Assembly (NCBI RefSeq): GCF_900141635.1
Contig: NZ_FSRH01000017.1
Location: 1-60,926, forward strand
Direction: 5' to 3'
Origin: Peptoclostridium litorale DSM 5388
GTDB lineage: Bacteria > Bacillota > Clostridia > Peptostreptococcales > Peptostreptococcaceae
Length of the DNA: 60,926 nt
Below the pieces are notes generated by a model. It did not search any database, was not told where the DNA came from, and was given only the letters and a program-made list of their open reading frames with translations. The position numbers and the translations under genes were made by a program. Positions 1-8,885 of this stretch are shown one piece after another. Numbering within the stretch: position 1 is the stretch's first letter; each line of letters opens with the position of its first letter.

Positions 1-141
1 TAAGCGCGAAGCCAACCTCAAGATAAGATTTCCCACTTCATAGAAGGTAAGATCCCAGAAAGACTATCTGGTTGATAGGCCCAGGGTGTAAGTGCAGCAA
101 TGCATTCAGCTGATGGGTACTAATAGATCGAGGACTTGACC
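1..141 (+). rRNA. rrl: 23S ribosomal RNA, 3' end (partial)
   Basis: The first bases match the conserved 3' end of bacterial 23S rRNA: the stretch with 'agcatctaagc'-equivalent chemistry is before the window, but the terminal 'ctgatgggtactaatagatc' and 'gaggacttgacc' are the standard 23S tail. The gene begins upstream of the window. The exact 3' end is placed by comparison with the usual tail and may be off by a few bases. Confidence 0.95.
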
Positions 142-188
142 AATAATATTAAAACTTTGCAGTTTTGAAGGTTCGATAAATCTTCATA

Positions 189-306
189 ATGCAGTCATTA
201 CAGCGAGGAGGATACACCTGTTCCCATACCGAACACAGAAGTTAAGCTCCTTAGCGCCGAAGGTACTCGGACCGGAAGGTCCCGGGAGAATAGGACGTGG
301 CTGCGT
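189..306 (+). rRNA. rrf: 5S ribosomal RNA
   Basis: About 117 nt with the 5S core 'cataccgaacacagaagtta' (loop B/C region) and the conserved 'gggagaataggacg' near the 3' end. The termini pair: gcagtca at 191-197 with tggctgc at 298-304. It follows the 23S end by about 47 nt, so this is the end of a 16S-23S-5S operon. Ends are approximate. Confidence 0.95.
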
Positions 307-311
307 GATAG

Positions 312-337
312 ACCTCCGATATTTCGGAGGTTTTTTT
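312..337 (+). terminator. rRNA operon terminator
   Basis: An 8-bp stem (ACCTCCGA / TCGGAGGT, 312-331) followed by a run of seven T, directly after the 5S gene. Confidence 0.9.
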
Positions 338-399
338 GCGTTCAAATGCATGTGAGGTATGAACATGCCTCCAATACACAGTTTAGTGGGAGGGCGGAT

Positions 400-1824
400 A
401 TGGAATCAAATTTTCTTGCAAACAGGCTTTTTGAAATTAAAAATGCCAATATGGCTTCATTTCACGTGCCAGGGCATAAAAACGGAAAGCTGTATGAAAG
501 GCTGGGACTGTATGAATACGTCCAAAACCTTCATGTAATGGATACTACAGAAATTGAGGGAACAGACAATCTGCACAGTCCCTCGGATGTTATAAAAAAA
601 GCCCAGGAGAGGGCGAGCAGGGCATTTGGAAGCGACAAGAGCTTTTTCCTTGTAAATGGCACGACTTGTGGAATACAAGCGGCTATAATGGCAAGCGTAA
701 AGCCTGGAGAAAAGCTTATAATGGACAGGTCAAGCCATATGAGCGCTTTTAATGCATGCATAATGGGACAGATCAGTACGGCATATATAGATTCGAAAAC
801 GGACGAAAAAAACGCCATACCGCTTCCATCACTTGCTGAGGATGTAAGGTATGCCATACAAAAAAACAGGGACGCAAAGGCGGTATATATAACGAGCCCT
901 ACATATTACGGAGATGTGGCGGATATAGAGCAGATAAGCCAAATGGCTCATGAAAATGGAATGATATTGATAGTAGATTCGGCCCATGGTTCACACCTTG
1001 AGTTGAGTGAAAATCTGCCCAAAGGCCCAATTGCCTCAGGGGCTGACATATGCATATTTAGCCTTCATAAAACCCTCTCTGCATTCACTCAGTCGTCAAT
1101 AATGCATATTTCAGGAGGAAGGGCAGATGTAAGCGCCATAAAGAGATTTTTGGCAATGATTCACTCTTCAAGTCCTTCATATATATTGATGAGTTCCATA
1201 GATGTTTGCATGGGAATATATGAGCAGTACGGAAAAGAGCTTATGAGAGAGCTACTCCAGAACATAGAAATTATTGAAAGTTTTTTGAAAAAGGCAAAGA
1301 GACTAAGTTTGTATGAAGGATATTCGCATGGATTCGACAGGACTAAAATATTTATAAACACCCTTGAGACAGGATTTTCAGGGTATGAAATAGAAAAGGT
1401 GCTCAGGAAGGACTACGGCATACAAATTGAATTTGCAACGCCATATGGGATTATGATTGTGAGTTCGATAGGAAACGACAGAAGCGATTTTAACAGGCTG
1501 AAAGATGCACTTAAGGGAATAGAGCAGGGAAAAGGGCCCCTCCCCGTACAAAGCTTCTCAGGCTATCCACAGGAGCCAGCAGTAAAGGAGATGGAGATGT
1601 TTGAGGCGTTTTATGCCCAAAGAGAGAATGCTTTGTTCGAAAACGCCACAGGAAAGACAAGCGGGGAATATATAATACCCTATCCACCAGGAATACCGCT
1701 TGTGGTGCCGGGAGAAATCATAAGAAGCGAAGTAATAGACTATATAAAGACTTCAAAGGCCCATGGAATGAATATAAAGGGAATTAAGGATTCGAGATGC
1801 AAATCCATAGAAATAATCAAGTAG
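400..1824 (+). CDS. Orn/Lys/Arg decarboxylase family protein (PLP, YaaO-like)
   Basis: A 474-residue fold-type I PLP enzyme of the Orn/Lys/Arg decarboxylase class II group, related to B. subtilis YaaO/SpeA. Visible marks are the N-terminal 'FHVPGHKNG' motif, 'DSAHGSH' (PLP pyridine-binding Asp and His) and 'SLHKTLSAFTQSS', where the Lys forms the Schiff base. The C-terminal domain ends with the family-typical 'PYPPGIPLVVPGE'. I chose ATG 400 because GGGAGG lies at 388-393; an upstream in-frame ATG (346) has no such site. The true substrate cannot be read from sequence: arginine and lysine are both possible. It lies between an rRNA operon and mazG. A paralogue lies at 52680-54128 next to the betaine reductase genes. 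Confidence 0.88.
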   Translation: MESNFLANRLFEIKNANMASFHVPGHKNGKLYERLGLYEYVQNLHVMDTTEIEGTDNLHSPSDVIKKAQERASRAFGSDKSFFLVNGTTCGIQAAIMASVKPGEKLIMDRSSHMSAFNACIMGQISTAYIDSKTDEKNAIPLPSLAEDVRYAIQKNRDAKAVYITSPTYYGDVADIEQISQMAHENGMILIVDSAHGSHLELSENLPKGPIASGADICIFSLHKTLSAFTQSSIMHISGGRADVSAIKRFLAMIHSSSPSYILMSSIDVCMGIYEQYGKELMRELLQNIEIIESFLKKAKRLSLYEGYSHGFDRTKIFINTLETGFSGYEIEKVLRKDYGIQIEFATPYGIMIVSSIGNDRSDFNRLKDALKGIEQGKGPLPVQSFSGYPQEPAVKEMEMFEAFYAQRENALFENATGKTSGEYIIPYPPGIPLVVPGEIIRSEVIDYIKTSKAHGMNIKGIKDSRCKSIEIIK

Positions 1825-1905
1825 ATATTTAAGCGGCACAAATATGTTGTATAATTTAGTTTAGCAGGTGCTATAATTCAAGGCATGATAAGGGAGGAGA
1901 AACTA

Positions 1906-3363
1906 TTGGCAAGAATAGAAATAATAGGACTAGGGCCTGGAGACATAGCCCTTATAAGCTCAGGGGCGCTTGAAGCTGTAAAAAATTCAAAAAAGCTTAT
2001 ATTCAGGACTGCTCAGCACCCGATGATAAAAGATATTGTGGATGAGAGCATGGATATAGAGTATATGGATTCGTTTTATGAGTTGGGCGAGAGCTTTGAG
2101 CAGGTGTATGAAGAAATAGCGGAGTATGTGGTTGAAAAGGCTAAGGACATTGACATAACATATGCAGTTCCAGGGCATCCAAGGGTTGCGGAAACAACGG
2201 TGGGACTTATAGAAGAAAAGGCTGCCAGAAAAGGGATTGATGTGAGAATAATCCCGTCTATGAGCTTTGTAGATGCGATGTTCAACATGATTGGGACCAA
2301 TCCTGCCGACGGATTTATACTTCTTGACGCGCTAAGCCTTGACTCGAGGGAGCTAAGCAGTGGCAAACATGTTGTAATAACGCAGGTATACGATCAGTTT
2401 GTAGCATCTGACACAAAATTAAAACTTATGGAGTATTATGAGGATGAACAGGGTATATATATAGTCAAGGCTGCCGGCATAAGGGGTCTTGAGAGTATGC
2501 AAGAGGTAAAACTTTGCGAGCTCGACCATTCTGCTGACTACTTTGACGATCTTACAAGCATATACATACCAAGGGGAACAAATGAAAAATTCAAAAATGT
2601 ATATGAACTTGAGAAGATAATGGAAAAGCTAAGGTCAAAAGACGGATGCCCGTGGGATATAAAGCAGACTCATGAGTCACTTAAAAAACACATAGTGGAA
2701 GAGGCATATGAGGTTGTAGATGCCATAGACAGCGGAGACATCGATTCATTGATAGAAGAGCTTGGAGATGTGCTCCTTCAGGTGGTGTTCCACTCCCAAA
2801 TAGGCAAGGAAGAAGGCTATTTTGATATTGACGAGGTTGCAGATGCCATATGTAAAAAGCTCATACACAGGCATCCCCATGTTTTTGCAGGAGAAGACTT
2901 TGAAGAGGAGAGCTTCATGAAAAAATGGGAGCAGCTTAAGAAGGAGGAAAAGGGCGAAGAAACTGTAACACAAGGCCTCAGAAGGATTCCAAGGCATCTT
3001 CCGGCTTTAATGAAGGCTCAAAAGGTTCAAAAAAAGGCTTCATACGTTGGATTTGACTGGGATGAAATAAAAGATGTGTACAAAAAAGTTGAAGAAGAAT
3101 ACAAAGAAGTGGTTGACGCGCATGCAATTGGCGATATACAATACATACAGGAAGAGTTAGGGGATTTGCTGTTTGCAATTGTAAATCTTTCTAGGTTCCT
3201 TAATGTAGACCCGGAAGAGGCTCTCAACAAGACAACCGAGAAATTCATAAGGAGATTTGAATTTGTGGAAAACGGTGTCAAAGAAGTTGGAAAGAAAGTC
3301 GAAGATATGACACTGGAGCAGCTGGACGAATTATGGGAGCAGTCTAAATCAAAGGGGCTTTAA
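1906..3363 (+). CDS. mazG: YabN-type fusion: tetrapyrrole methylase-like domain + MazG NTP pyrophosphohydrolase
   Basis: A 485-residue two-part protein as in B. subtilis YabN. Residues about 1-215 form a tetrapyrrole (SAM-dependent) methylase-like domain starting '[12 protein letters not shown]', with '[10 protein letters not shown]'. The remainder is a tandem MazG domain: '[19 protein letters not shown]' with '[10 protein letters not shown]' and '[13 protein letters not shown]', then a second copy with '[10 protein letters not shown]' and '[16 protein letters not shown]'; the acidic EExxE/ExxD residues bind Mg2+. It would hydrolyse (d)NTPs to monophosphates and clean the nucleotide pool. TTG 1906 is the preferred start because AGGGAGGAG (1891-1899) sits at correct distance; the in-frame ATG at 1885 is upstream of that site. 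It is co-directional with the decarboxylase and HU gene. Confidence 0.9.
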   Translation: MARIEIIGLGPGDIALISSGALEAVKNSKKLIFRTAQHPMIKDIVDESMDIEYMDSFYELGESFEQVYEEIAEYVVEKAKDIDITYAVPGHPRVAETTVGLIEEKAARKGIDVRIIPSMSFVDAMFNMIGTNPADGFILLDALSLDSRELSSGKHVVITQVYDQFVASDTKLKLMEYYEDEQGIYIVKAAGIRGLESMQEVKLCELDHSADYFDDLTSIYIPRGTNEKFKNVYELEKIMEKLRSKDGCPWDIKQTHESLKKHIVEEAYEVVDAIDSGDIDSLIEELGDVLLQVVFHSQIGKEEGYFDIDEVADAICKKLIHRHPHVFAGEDFEEESFMKKWEQLKKEEKGEETVTQGLRRIPRHLPALMKAQKVQKKASYVGFDWDEIKDVYKKVEEEYKEVVDAHAIGDIQYIQEELGDLLFAIVNLSRFLNVDPEEALNKTTEKFIRRFEFVENGVKEVGKKVEDMTLEQLDELWEQSKSKGL

Positions 3364-3422
3364 ATTTAAAATGGCTTATTAAAATTTTTATTTTAATATA
3401 TTTTATTGAGGAGGTAGTTATT

Positions 3423-3701
3423 GTGAATAAAGCTGAACTAGTAGCTAAGATGGCTGAAAAGAGTAACCTGACTAAAAAGGATGCAGAAGCTGCACTTAAT
3501 GCATTTATTGAATCTGTACAAGAGACTCTTATAAACAATGAGAAAGTTCAACTAGTAGGATTTGGAACTTTTGAAGTTAGAGAAAGAGCAGCTAGGACAG
3601 GAAGAAACCCTAGAAATCCTGAGCAAGAGATAGAAATACCAGCGTCTAAGGCTCCAGTATTCAAAGCTGGAAAAGGACTAAAAGAGGTAGTTAACAAGTA
3701 G
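3423..3701 (+). CDS. hup: DNA-binding protein HU
   Basis: A 92-residue HU/IHF-family histone-like protein. It has the N-terminal helical dimerisation part ('[20 protein letters not shown]'), the '[20 protein letters not shown]' segment and the DNA-binding arm with the intercalating-proline motif '[14 protein letters not shown]', then the 'FKAGKGLKE' C-terminal helix. Length is normal for HU. It bends and compacts DNA as a homodimer. The start is GTG 3423 behind GAGGAGG (3409-3415). The gene order mazG-hup-rqcP-divIC is common in clostridia. A hairpin at 3721-3747 probably ends its transcript. Confidence 0.97.
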   Translation: MNKAELVAKMAEKSNLTKKDAEAALNAFIESVQETLINNEKVQLVGFGTFEVRERAARTGRNPRNPEQEIEIPASKAPVFKAGKGLKEVVNK

Positions 3702-3720
3702 TTTTAAATGATTATACATA

Positions 3721-3750
3721 AAAGGGCGCGGATTATTCCGTGCCCTTTGT
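3721..3750 (+). terminator. Probable hup terminator
   Basis: An 11-bp stem with one G-T pair (AAAGGGCGCGG / CCGTGCCCTTT), 6-nt loop, followed by a weak T-rich tail. Confidence 0.6.
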
Positions 3751-3875
3751 TAATATACAGATGTATCAAAATCGGCAAGGATATATACGCGGTAAGTTTG
3801 TTGTGGGGCACAAGGGGAAAATGGCTAAAGAGGGCTTATGGCAGCGCATAAAGTGTAAAGGGCAGGGAGATATGG

Positions 3876-3881
3876 TATAAT
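3876..3881 (+). promoter_or_regulatory. Extended -10 promoter element before rqcP
   Basis: TATGGTATAAT gives a perfect -10 hexamer (3876-3881) with an upstream TG (extended -10). I see no good -35. It would start transcription about 40 nt before rqcP. Confidence 0.45.
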
Positions 3882-3926
3882 TAATATAAATGAAATAAAA
3901 GCGGTATGCATTTGGAGGAGTATAAA

Positions 3927-4169
3927 ATGAGGTTAGATAAATTTTTGAAGGTTTCAAGACTTATAAAGAGAAGGACTGTTGCAAAAGAAGCCTGCACAAG
4001 CGGCATAATAAGCATAAACGGCAAGGTGGCAAAGGCATCTACAGAGGTAAATGCAGGCGATACAATAGAGATCAGATTTGGCGAAAAGATAAGCAAGGTA
4101 AAAGTTCTTGAGGTGAGGGAACATGTCCTGAAAAAAGAGGCTCAGGAAATGTATGAAGTGATACAGTAA
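3927..4169 (+). CDS. rqcP: RqcP/YabO, S4-domain ribosome quality control factor
   Basis: An 80-residue protein made almost wholly of an S4 RNA-binding domain ('MRLDKFLKVSRLIKRRTVAK ...' then 'SGIISINGKVAKAST' and 'GDTIEIRFG'). In B. subtilis the orthologue YabO/RqcP binds stalled 50S subunits with RqcH and promotes alanine tailing of nascent chains. The length fits YabO rather than Hsp15, which is longer. The start ATG 3927 follows TTGGAGGAG; the in-frame ATG at 3906 overlaps that site. It is followed 21 nt later by divIC, the same order as in B. subtilis (yabO, yabP/Q, divIC), but yabP/yabQ are absent here. Confidence 0.9.
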   Translation: MRLDKFLKVSRLIKRRTVAKEACTSGIISINGKVAKASTEVNAGDTIEIRFGEKISKVKVLEVREHVLKKEAQEMYEVIQ

Positions 4170-4190
4170 ATCCAAGGGGAGTAGTATTAA

Positions 4191-4499
4191 ATGAGTAAGT
4201 CTTCGGGTGTTTCAAAAAAGAGGTTTAATGTTGAAAAGCTTATATTTAACAGTATTATAGTTCTCATAATGCTTTATATAGCTACTGCGCTTGTAAAACA
4301 GGAAATTACCATAAGAAAATACAAGTCTCAAATAAAAGATATACATGCAAAGATCGAAGCCGAAAAAAAAGACATAGATGACATAAAAAAGGACATAGAG
4401 CAGGCAGAAAATATTGATAACATTGAAAAGATAGCCAGGGAAAGGCTTAAAATGATAAAACCGGGTGAAATAATGTATGTGGATGTAGATAAGGATTAG
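4191..4499 (+). CDS. divIC: DivIC/FtsB-like septum formation initiator
   Basis: A 102-residue bitopic membrane protein: a short basic cytoplasmic N-terminus, one transmembrane segment at about residues 19-36 ('IIVLIMLYIATALV'), a coiled coil at about 40-75, and the typical end 'IEKIARERLKMIKPGEIMYV'. DivIC works with FtsL and DivIB in the divisome at mid-cell. The family is short and poorly conserved, but the topology, the 'ARERLKMIKPGE' motif and the neighbourhood support the call. It sits between rqcP and ppx, with 26 nt to the latter. Confidence 0.88.
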   Translation: MSKSSGVSKKRFNVEKLIFNSIIVLIMLYIATALVKQEITIRKYKSQIKDIHAKIEAEKKDIDDIKKDIEQAENIDNIEKIARERLKMIKPGEIMYVDVDKD

Positions 4500-4525
4500 A
4501 GTGAGTTTTTAGGAGGTTGAAAGTC

Positions 4526-5443
4526 ATGAGGGTTGCAGCCATAGACATAGGAACGAATTCTATGAGATTGCTTATAGCCGACTATGAGGACGGAAGGTTC
4601 AAGGAAAGGGAAAAACACATTAATACGACCAGAATTGGTGAATCCGTCGACGAAGAGGGAATAATAAATGACGATGCCATAGAGCGCAACGTAGATGCGC
4701 TTGAAGACTTTACAGAGCTTGCAAGGGAAAAGGGATGCAAGCAAATATGGGCTGTGGGGACTTCCGCTCTTAGAGACAGTAAAAATTCAGGTGAGTTCTT
4801 GCAAAGGGCGCTTGAAAAGTCAGGCGTGGCTGTTGAGATAATAAGCGGAAGCACAGAAGCAGATCTTGGATTCATGGGAGTTCTTGAAGGAATACAGGAC
4901 AAGGATGAAAACATACTGGTTGTGGACATAGGCGGGGGATCGACTGAATTCATAGTCGGGAACAAGTACGGAATAAAGTTCATGAAAAGTGAGAATGTAG
5001 GGGCGCTTAGAATGACAGAGAAGTTCCTCAAAAAAGATCCCGTTGACAAAATTGAATACATGAGCATGGAAAATCACGTTTCAAATGAGATAGATGACAC
5101 GGTTGGAGAGATATGCAGGTACAACATAAAAAAGGTGGTAGGCATAGGAGGGACTATAACCTCAGTAGCTGCAATGCTTGCCGAAATGGAAGTATACGAT
5201 ATGGACAAGATACACAGCAGCATAATAACATACCCTCAAATATGCGAGCTTCTCAAGACACTTAAAAGGCTCAAGACAAGTGAGAAGATGATGCTAAATG
5301 GACTTCAGCCTAAAAGGGCCGACATAATAACGGCAGGAGTTGGGATACTGGAGATAGTCCTTAGAAAGATATGTTTTGACAGGATGATTGTAAGCGAGTA
5401 CGACAACCTGGAAGGACTAGTATCCAGAAAGATAAGCATATGA
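4526..5443 (+). CDS. ppx: Exopolyphosphatase / pppGpp phosphohydrolase family (Ppx/GppA)
   Basis: A 305-residue ASKHA-fold phosphatase. Phosphate-1 motif: 'AAIDIGTNSMRLLIAD'; later 'ILVVDIGGGSTEFIVG' (phosphate-2) and 'VVGIGGTITSVAAM'. It lacks the long C-terminal HD domain of E. coli Ppx, so it is the short form common in Firmicutes. It removes terminal phosphates from inorganic polyphosphate or pppGpp; sequence alone does not tell which. AGGAGG (4511-4516) places the start at ATG 4526, not at the in-frame TTG 4517. A CHAD protein, a polyphosphate-binding family, is encoded at 17526-18371. The transcript ends in the bidirectional hairpin at 5501-5542. Confidence 0.9.
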   Translation: MRVAAIDIGTNSMRLLIADYEDGRFKEREKHINTTRIGESVDEEGIINDDAIERNVDALEDFTELAREKGCKQIWAVGTSALRDSKNSGEFLQRALEKSGVAVEIISGSTEADLGFMGVLEGIQDKDENILVVDIGGGSTEFIVGNKYGIKFMKSENVGALRMTEKFLKKDPVDKIEYMSMENHVSNEIDDTVGEICRYNIKKVVGIGGTITSVAAMLAEMEVYDMDKIHSSIITYPQICELLKTLKRLKTSEKMMLNGLQPKRADIITAGVGILEIVLRKICFDRMIVSEYDNLEGLVSRKISI

Positions 5444-5500
5444 TTTTTGAATACATGGACATTGTGATCAAAATGAATATAGGGGTCATTTAGAGAAAAA

Positions 5501-5542
5501 ATAGAATTAGCCATGTGATTTACTTCACATGGCTAATTCTAT
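5501..5542. terminator. Bidirectional terminator between ppx and the acidic hypothetical gene
   Basis: Perfect 18-bp inverted repeat (5501-5518 / 5525-5542) with a 6-nt loop, T-run on both strands, lying between two convergent genes. Confidence 0.85.
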
Positions 5543-5548
5543 TTTTGT

Positions 5549-6052
5549 CTATTCAATATCATCATCTTCATCATCATATTCTTCTATTTCTTCAATATCA
5601 TCTTCTATTTCTTCGGGGTTTACGTAAATATCTATGCTTTCATCTTCTACTGACTCATCATATGAGTCTAAATCCTCGCCTTCGAATTCATAGTCGAGTT
5701 CCTCGATTTGTATCTCCCAAGTGTTGTCATTCAGGAATATGACAAAGAATATGTCATGCGTGGGCTCTGTTTGAATCAGTGACGAATCTAGAACATCCCC
5801 ATTCTCCAAAAGTTCTATGGGATATTTTTTCCATATGGCATCGCCGTCTTCTATGTTTTCTACAGATTTGCTTTTCATGGCTTGTATTATCCAATCTCGA
5901 AGGACTGCAAGTTCATCCTCGTCGTCTATATATTCGCCATTGTAAAAGATCCCTTCGAAATTTTCAGCATTTAGCCCATGGCCGTCAAGGAATAAAAAGC
6001 TTCCCCAAAAAGTTTTTGAAAGCACTTTGTCTATGAATTTATCGTTGGTCAT
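5549..6052 (-). CDS. Hypothetical protein with a very acidic C-terminal tail
   Basis: A 167-residue soluble protein that I do not recognise. The first ~115 residues look folded ('KTFWGSFLFLDGHGLNAENF' near the start, hydrophobic strand 'HDIFFVIFLNDNTWEIQIEE'). The last ~50 residues are mostly Asp and Glu ('EEIEDDIEEIEEYDDEDDD'). No signal peptide or membrane segment. A good AGGGGG site precedes ATG 6052 on the minus strand. It is monocistronic, convergent with ppx. An acidic tail of this kind could bind divalent metals or basic proteins, but this is speculation. Confidence 0.75.
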   Translation of the reverse strand: MTNDKFIDKVLSKTFWGSFLFLDGHGLNAENFEGIFYNGEYIDDEDELAVLRDWIIQAMKSKSVENIEDGDAIWKKYPIELLENGDVLDSSLIQTEPTHDIFFVIFLNDNTWEIQIEELDYEFEGEDLDSYDESVEDESIDIYVNPEEIEDDIEEIEEYDDEDDDIE

Positions 6053-6400
6053 GGCAACGCCCCCTATTACTATTTTTATAAATTAATGATACCCCATAAA
6101 AAAGACTTAATTCATATATTCCAGCATGTATTGGCACTGGAGACGTTGGATTTTGTCCATATAGATAAAGCCGAAATGATTGATGCTGTCATTAGGCCAA
6201 TAAGAGGCAGCGTAATTACAGTTCATTAAACTGCAATGAGTGTAAAGCCATGAACGTTTATTATACATTGAAGCAGCTGTTTGTGGTAAAATAAGGATAG
6301 TTGCAGCTGATTTGTCATGATATATTTTGAGTTTTGAAGTGTGGAGATATAGCCACATTATGTAAAAGTGCTTAAATTGGGTATTTTGGAGGAAAACATA
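6053..6400. other. Intergenic region, 348 nt
   Basis: Divergent spacer between the acidic hypothetical gene and the lipid kinase gene. It contains a repeated GCAGCTG (about 6270 and 6303). No convincing gene or strong promoter was seen. Confidence 0.4.
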
Positions 6401-7294
6401 ATGAATGTAAAAATAATAAACAATCCGTCTTCGGGAAGGACTACTATTCAAAAAAATCTTGAAGGAATAGTCGGAAGGCTCGTGCTTGATGGAACATTTG
6501 AAACGGTTAAAAAAGTGGATACTACAGTTGATTTTGACTATAGGGCCTGCATGGAATCCGCAAAAGCCGAGAATGTGGATATGGTAATGGCGATTGGCGG
6601 GGATGGAACTGTAAACAGGGTTGTGAACGGAATGATGAACACGGGGCTCGATGTGCCACTTGTAATAGTTCCTGCAGGCACTGTAAATGACTTTGCCACA
6701 TATCTTGATCTGCCCAGTGATATAGAGGGCATATGCAGCATGATAAAGAAAAAGAGCATGAAGAGGATAGATGTGTGCAAGGTGAATAAAAAATATTTCA
6801 TAAATATTGCAGCATGCGGTCTTTTCACAGATGTCGCACTCAAGACCAATGTTGAACTCAAGACTATGTTTGGCAGGTTTGCTTACTATGCAGAGGGTAT
6901 AAAGGAGATACCAAAACAGATATTCCAGTCGCTTCCCATGAAGTTTTCATATGCTAATGAGGAATTTGAAGAGAATTTGGCAATATTTGCAGTTGTCAAT
7001 ACTCCTGTTGTAGGGGGATTTAAAAAATTTGCACCAGAGGCAAAGCTCGATGACAATATGTTTGACGTTATAATAATAAAAAAGACAGATATAATAGATA
7101 CAGCGAATCTCTTCCTCAAGATATTAAGAGGAGACCATTTGGGTAGTGACATGGTAAAGCATTTCCAAACTGACAGACTATACGTGGAGAGTGTGAATGA
7201 GGGGCTTAAAATAGACATAGATGGTGAAGACGGAGGCGGATTTCCAGCGGAATTTACAATAGTAAGCTCTGCAATGGACATATGCATTCCATAA
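6401..7294 (+). CDS. Diacylglycerol/lipid kinase family protein (YegS/DgkB-like)
   Basis: A 297-residue DAGK-catalytic-domain lipid kinase. Visible motifs: 'NPSSGRTT' near the N-terminus, the nucleotide-binding 'MAIGGDGTVNRVVNGMM', 'VPAGTVNDFATYL' and the C-terminal 'DIDGEDGGGFPAEFTI' strand. The family phosphorylates diacylglycerol or related lipids at the inner membrane; the exact lipid is not known. TTGGAGG (6388-6394) supports ATG 6401 over an in-frame upstream ATG at 6368. It is transcribed alone and ends at a hairpin with a T-run (7378-7403). Confidence 0.88.
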   Translation: MNVKIINNPSSGRTTIQKNLEGIVGRLVLDGTFETVKKVDTTVDFDYRACMESAKAENVDMVMAIGGDGTVNRVVNGMMNTGLDVPLVIVPAGTVNDFATYLDLPSDIEGICSMIKKKSMKRIDVCKVNKKYFINIAACGLFTDVALKTNVELKTMFGRFAYYAEGIKEIPKQIFQSLPMKFSYANEEFEENLAIFAVVNTPVVGGFKKFAPEAKLDDNMFDVIIIKKTDIIDTANLFLKILRGDHLGSDMVKHFQTDRLYVESVNEGLKIDIDGEDGGGFPAEFTIVSSAMDICIP

Positions 7295-7377
7295 AGCGGC
7301 CGTGGGATAGAGTAATTTTAAGTGTTTTTTACAGATTATCAAAAAATTATACAGTTATTTATCCATTAAGAATTTAT

Positions 7378-7403
7378 GCCGTCTTTGCAAAGGCGGCTTT
7401 TTT
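7378..7403 (+). terminator. Terminator of the lipid kinase gene
   Basis: GCCGTCTTTGCAAAGGCGGC hairpin followed by six T. Confidence 0.75.
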
Positions 7404-7407
7404 GATG

Positions 7408-7436
7408 AAAAAATCCAGGTTGAAAATGAGCCTGGA
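7408..7436 (-). terminator. Terminator of the FtsH-like pseudogene
   Basis: On the minus strand TCCAGG...CCTGGA pairs (stem 7414-7419 / 7431-7436) and is followed by six T. It lies just past the last recognisable codons of the pseudogene. Confidence 0.6.
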
Positions 7437-7444
7437 CAAGGGGA

Positions 7445-7960
7445 TTAAGCGATTTTCTTTCTATTGCGCTCTATTATTTGGTCTATTTCAGATTCATATA
7501 TGGTTTCATTTTCCATCGGGGTCTGAATTTTTTATGCTGCGCTTGTTTTTCGAGTGAATTTTTATCATTTCAATCCTGTCCTCATACTCGGGAAGAGGTA
7601 TGCATACATGCATGTCGAACCTGCCAACCCTTGTAAGAGCGCTATCGAGCATGTCGAACCTGTTTGTGGCACCTATGACTATTATCTCCTTTGGCATTCT
7701 GGCTCCAAGCTGTCTATACTTTTGAGGGGTTTTAAGAAAATCGATTATAAACTGGAGGTCCTTTTTGACCTCCAAGTGGCCAGCTATGTCGTCAAATGTC
7801 ACGTTTGGAACACTGTCGACTCTGTATGAAAACTTAGGGTATCTTTTCCTCTTTTGGACGCTGCTGCGCTGCAGCTCGAAGAACTGTTTCTTTTCTTGTC
7901 TGTAAAATGGCTCTGCTCCTCGTAGTATAGTTTAAAAAGCTGCTTTACTCTGCAAAACAT
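7445..7960 (-). pseudogene. Decayed FtsH-like AAA+ ATPase gene
   Basis: Remnant of an AAA+ (FtsH-like) gene. It keeps a ribosome binding site (7969-7977) and ATG at 7958-7960 ('MFCRVKQLFKLYYEEQ'), then shifts frame into 'FYRQEKKQFFELQ' and 'VPNVTFDDIAGHLEVKKDL'. That segment is the start of an AAA domain, but after 'RQLGARMPK' it jumps straight to 'EIIVIGATNRFDMLDSAL' and 'RVGRFDMHV'. Walker A (GPPGTGKT) and Walker B are gone. After 'EMIKIHSKNK' the lid and the HExxH protease domain are missing; a short tail ('ESEIDQIIERNRKKIA') in another frame and a terminator remain. So the gene lost internal parts, while its ends persist. It cannot encode an active ATPase. Confidence 0.75.
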
Positions 7961-8191
7961 TTTTATTGCTCCTTCCTCGTTTTGAGCTGGATGTAATGCA
8001 AAGCTTATTATAGATGAAACTTATGATGCTATAAATAAATATAATTAAAATCGATTTTAAACTTGCATTTTTTTGAGATATAATGAATATGTGAACTGAA
8101 AATCCGAGGTGCTGCAGACGGCGGCGCACTTTATAATAGTATTAATTTTTGAACACAAATATGGACAACAGTGTTGGAGGGGAAGAATGCC

Positions 8192-8857
8192 ATGATAATA
8201 GATACTCACATGCACGAAAAGACATATTCTCTTGACAGCAAGATTTCGCTTGAGGACATAGTGAAGAGAGGCAGACAGATGGGACTTGACGGAGTCTGCA
8301 TAACAGACCATGAAAGCAATGATATAATGGAAAAGGCCCACGAGTACTCAAAGGAAACTGGATTTTTGATAATAGTGGGAGCGGAAGTGCTGACCCATGA
8401 GGGCGACATAACTGTATTTGGACTGGACAAGCTTCCAAGCGAAAAGGTCCATGCCCAGCAGCTTGTAGATATGACGCTCAGGGCGGGAGGGGTCGCAATG
8501 AGCGCCCACCCATTCAGGCAAAATAACAGGGGAATGGGAAACACAATAAGGGATGTAAGAGGTCTTTCTGGAATAGAGGCATTCAACGGAAGCACAAGGC
8601 CTCACAACAATATTTATGCATACGGGCTTGCAGCTGAGCTGGGACTGCCTTCACTGGGGGCAAGCGACGCCCACACAATAGAAGCGATAGGCAAGTATGC
8701 AACGGTATTTCCTGGTGGCATAAGGGATGTAAAGGACTTTATAGAGGCGGTAAAGGCAGGTAACACGTGCCCAGCGGTACATACGGGCAGCGGATATGAA
8801 AAAATAGACATGTACGACAAGCTATATAACAAGATATTGTTTGAAAAGGCGGTATAA
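8192..8857 (+). CDS. PHP-domain metal-dependent phosphoesterase
   Basis: A 221-residue PHP protein. Metal ligands are visible: 'DTHMHEKTYSLDS' (HxH), 'ITDHES' (DH), the Glu in 'GAEVLTHEGDI', 'AHPFR' and the final 'GASDAHT' (DxH). This layout is that of YciV/TrpH-like PHP phosphoesterases, which act on small nucleotides or 3'-phosphorylated compounds; the substrate here is unknown. Start ATG 8192 sits 9 nt after GGAGGGG; a GTG at 8171 in frame is less likely. It is not related closely to the HisJ-like PHP protein at 19531. A weak hairpin (8859-8884) follows. Confidence 0.85.
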   Translation: MIIDTHMHEKTYSLDSKISLEDIVKRGRQMGLDGVCITDHESNDIMEKAHEYSKETGFLIIVGAEVLTHEGDITVFGLDKLPSEKVHAQQLVDMTLRAGGVAMSAHPFRQNNRGMGNTIRDVRGLSGIEAFNGSTRPHNNIYAYGLAAELGLPSLGASDAHTIEAIGKYATVFPGGIRDVKDFIEAVKAGNTCPAVHTGSGYEKIDMYDKLYNKILFEKAV

Positions 8858-8859
8858 AA

Positions 8860-8885
8860 GAGCCCTCACCTATGGTGGGGGCTTT
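8860..8885 (+). terminator. Probable terminator after the PHP gene
   Basis: AGCCCTCACC tat GGTGGGGGCT stem followed by a short T run. Confidence 0.55.

Noticed and set aside
6107-6451. 114-residue minus-strand frame
   Set aside because: It spans the promoter area and start of the lipid kinase gene, has no binding site and resembles no protein.
7282-7557. 91-residue plus-strand frame after the lipid kinase gene
   Set aside because: It crosses two terminators and lies antisense to the FtsH-like remnant; no binding site or protein-like pattern.
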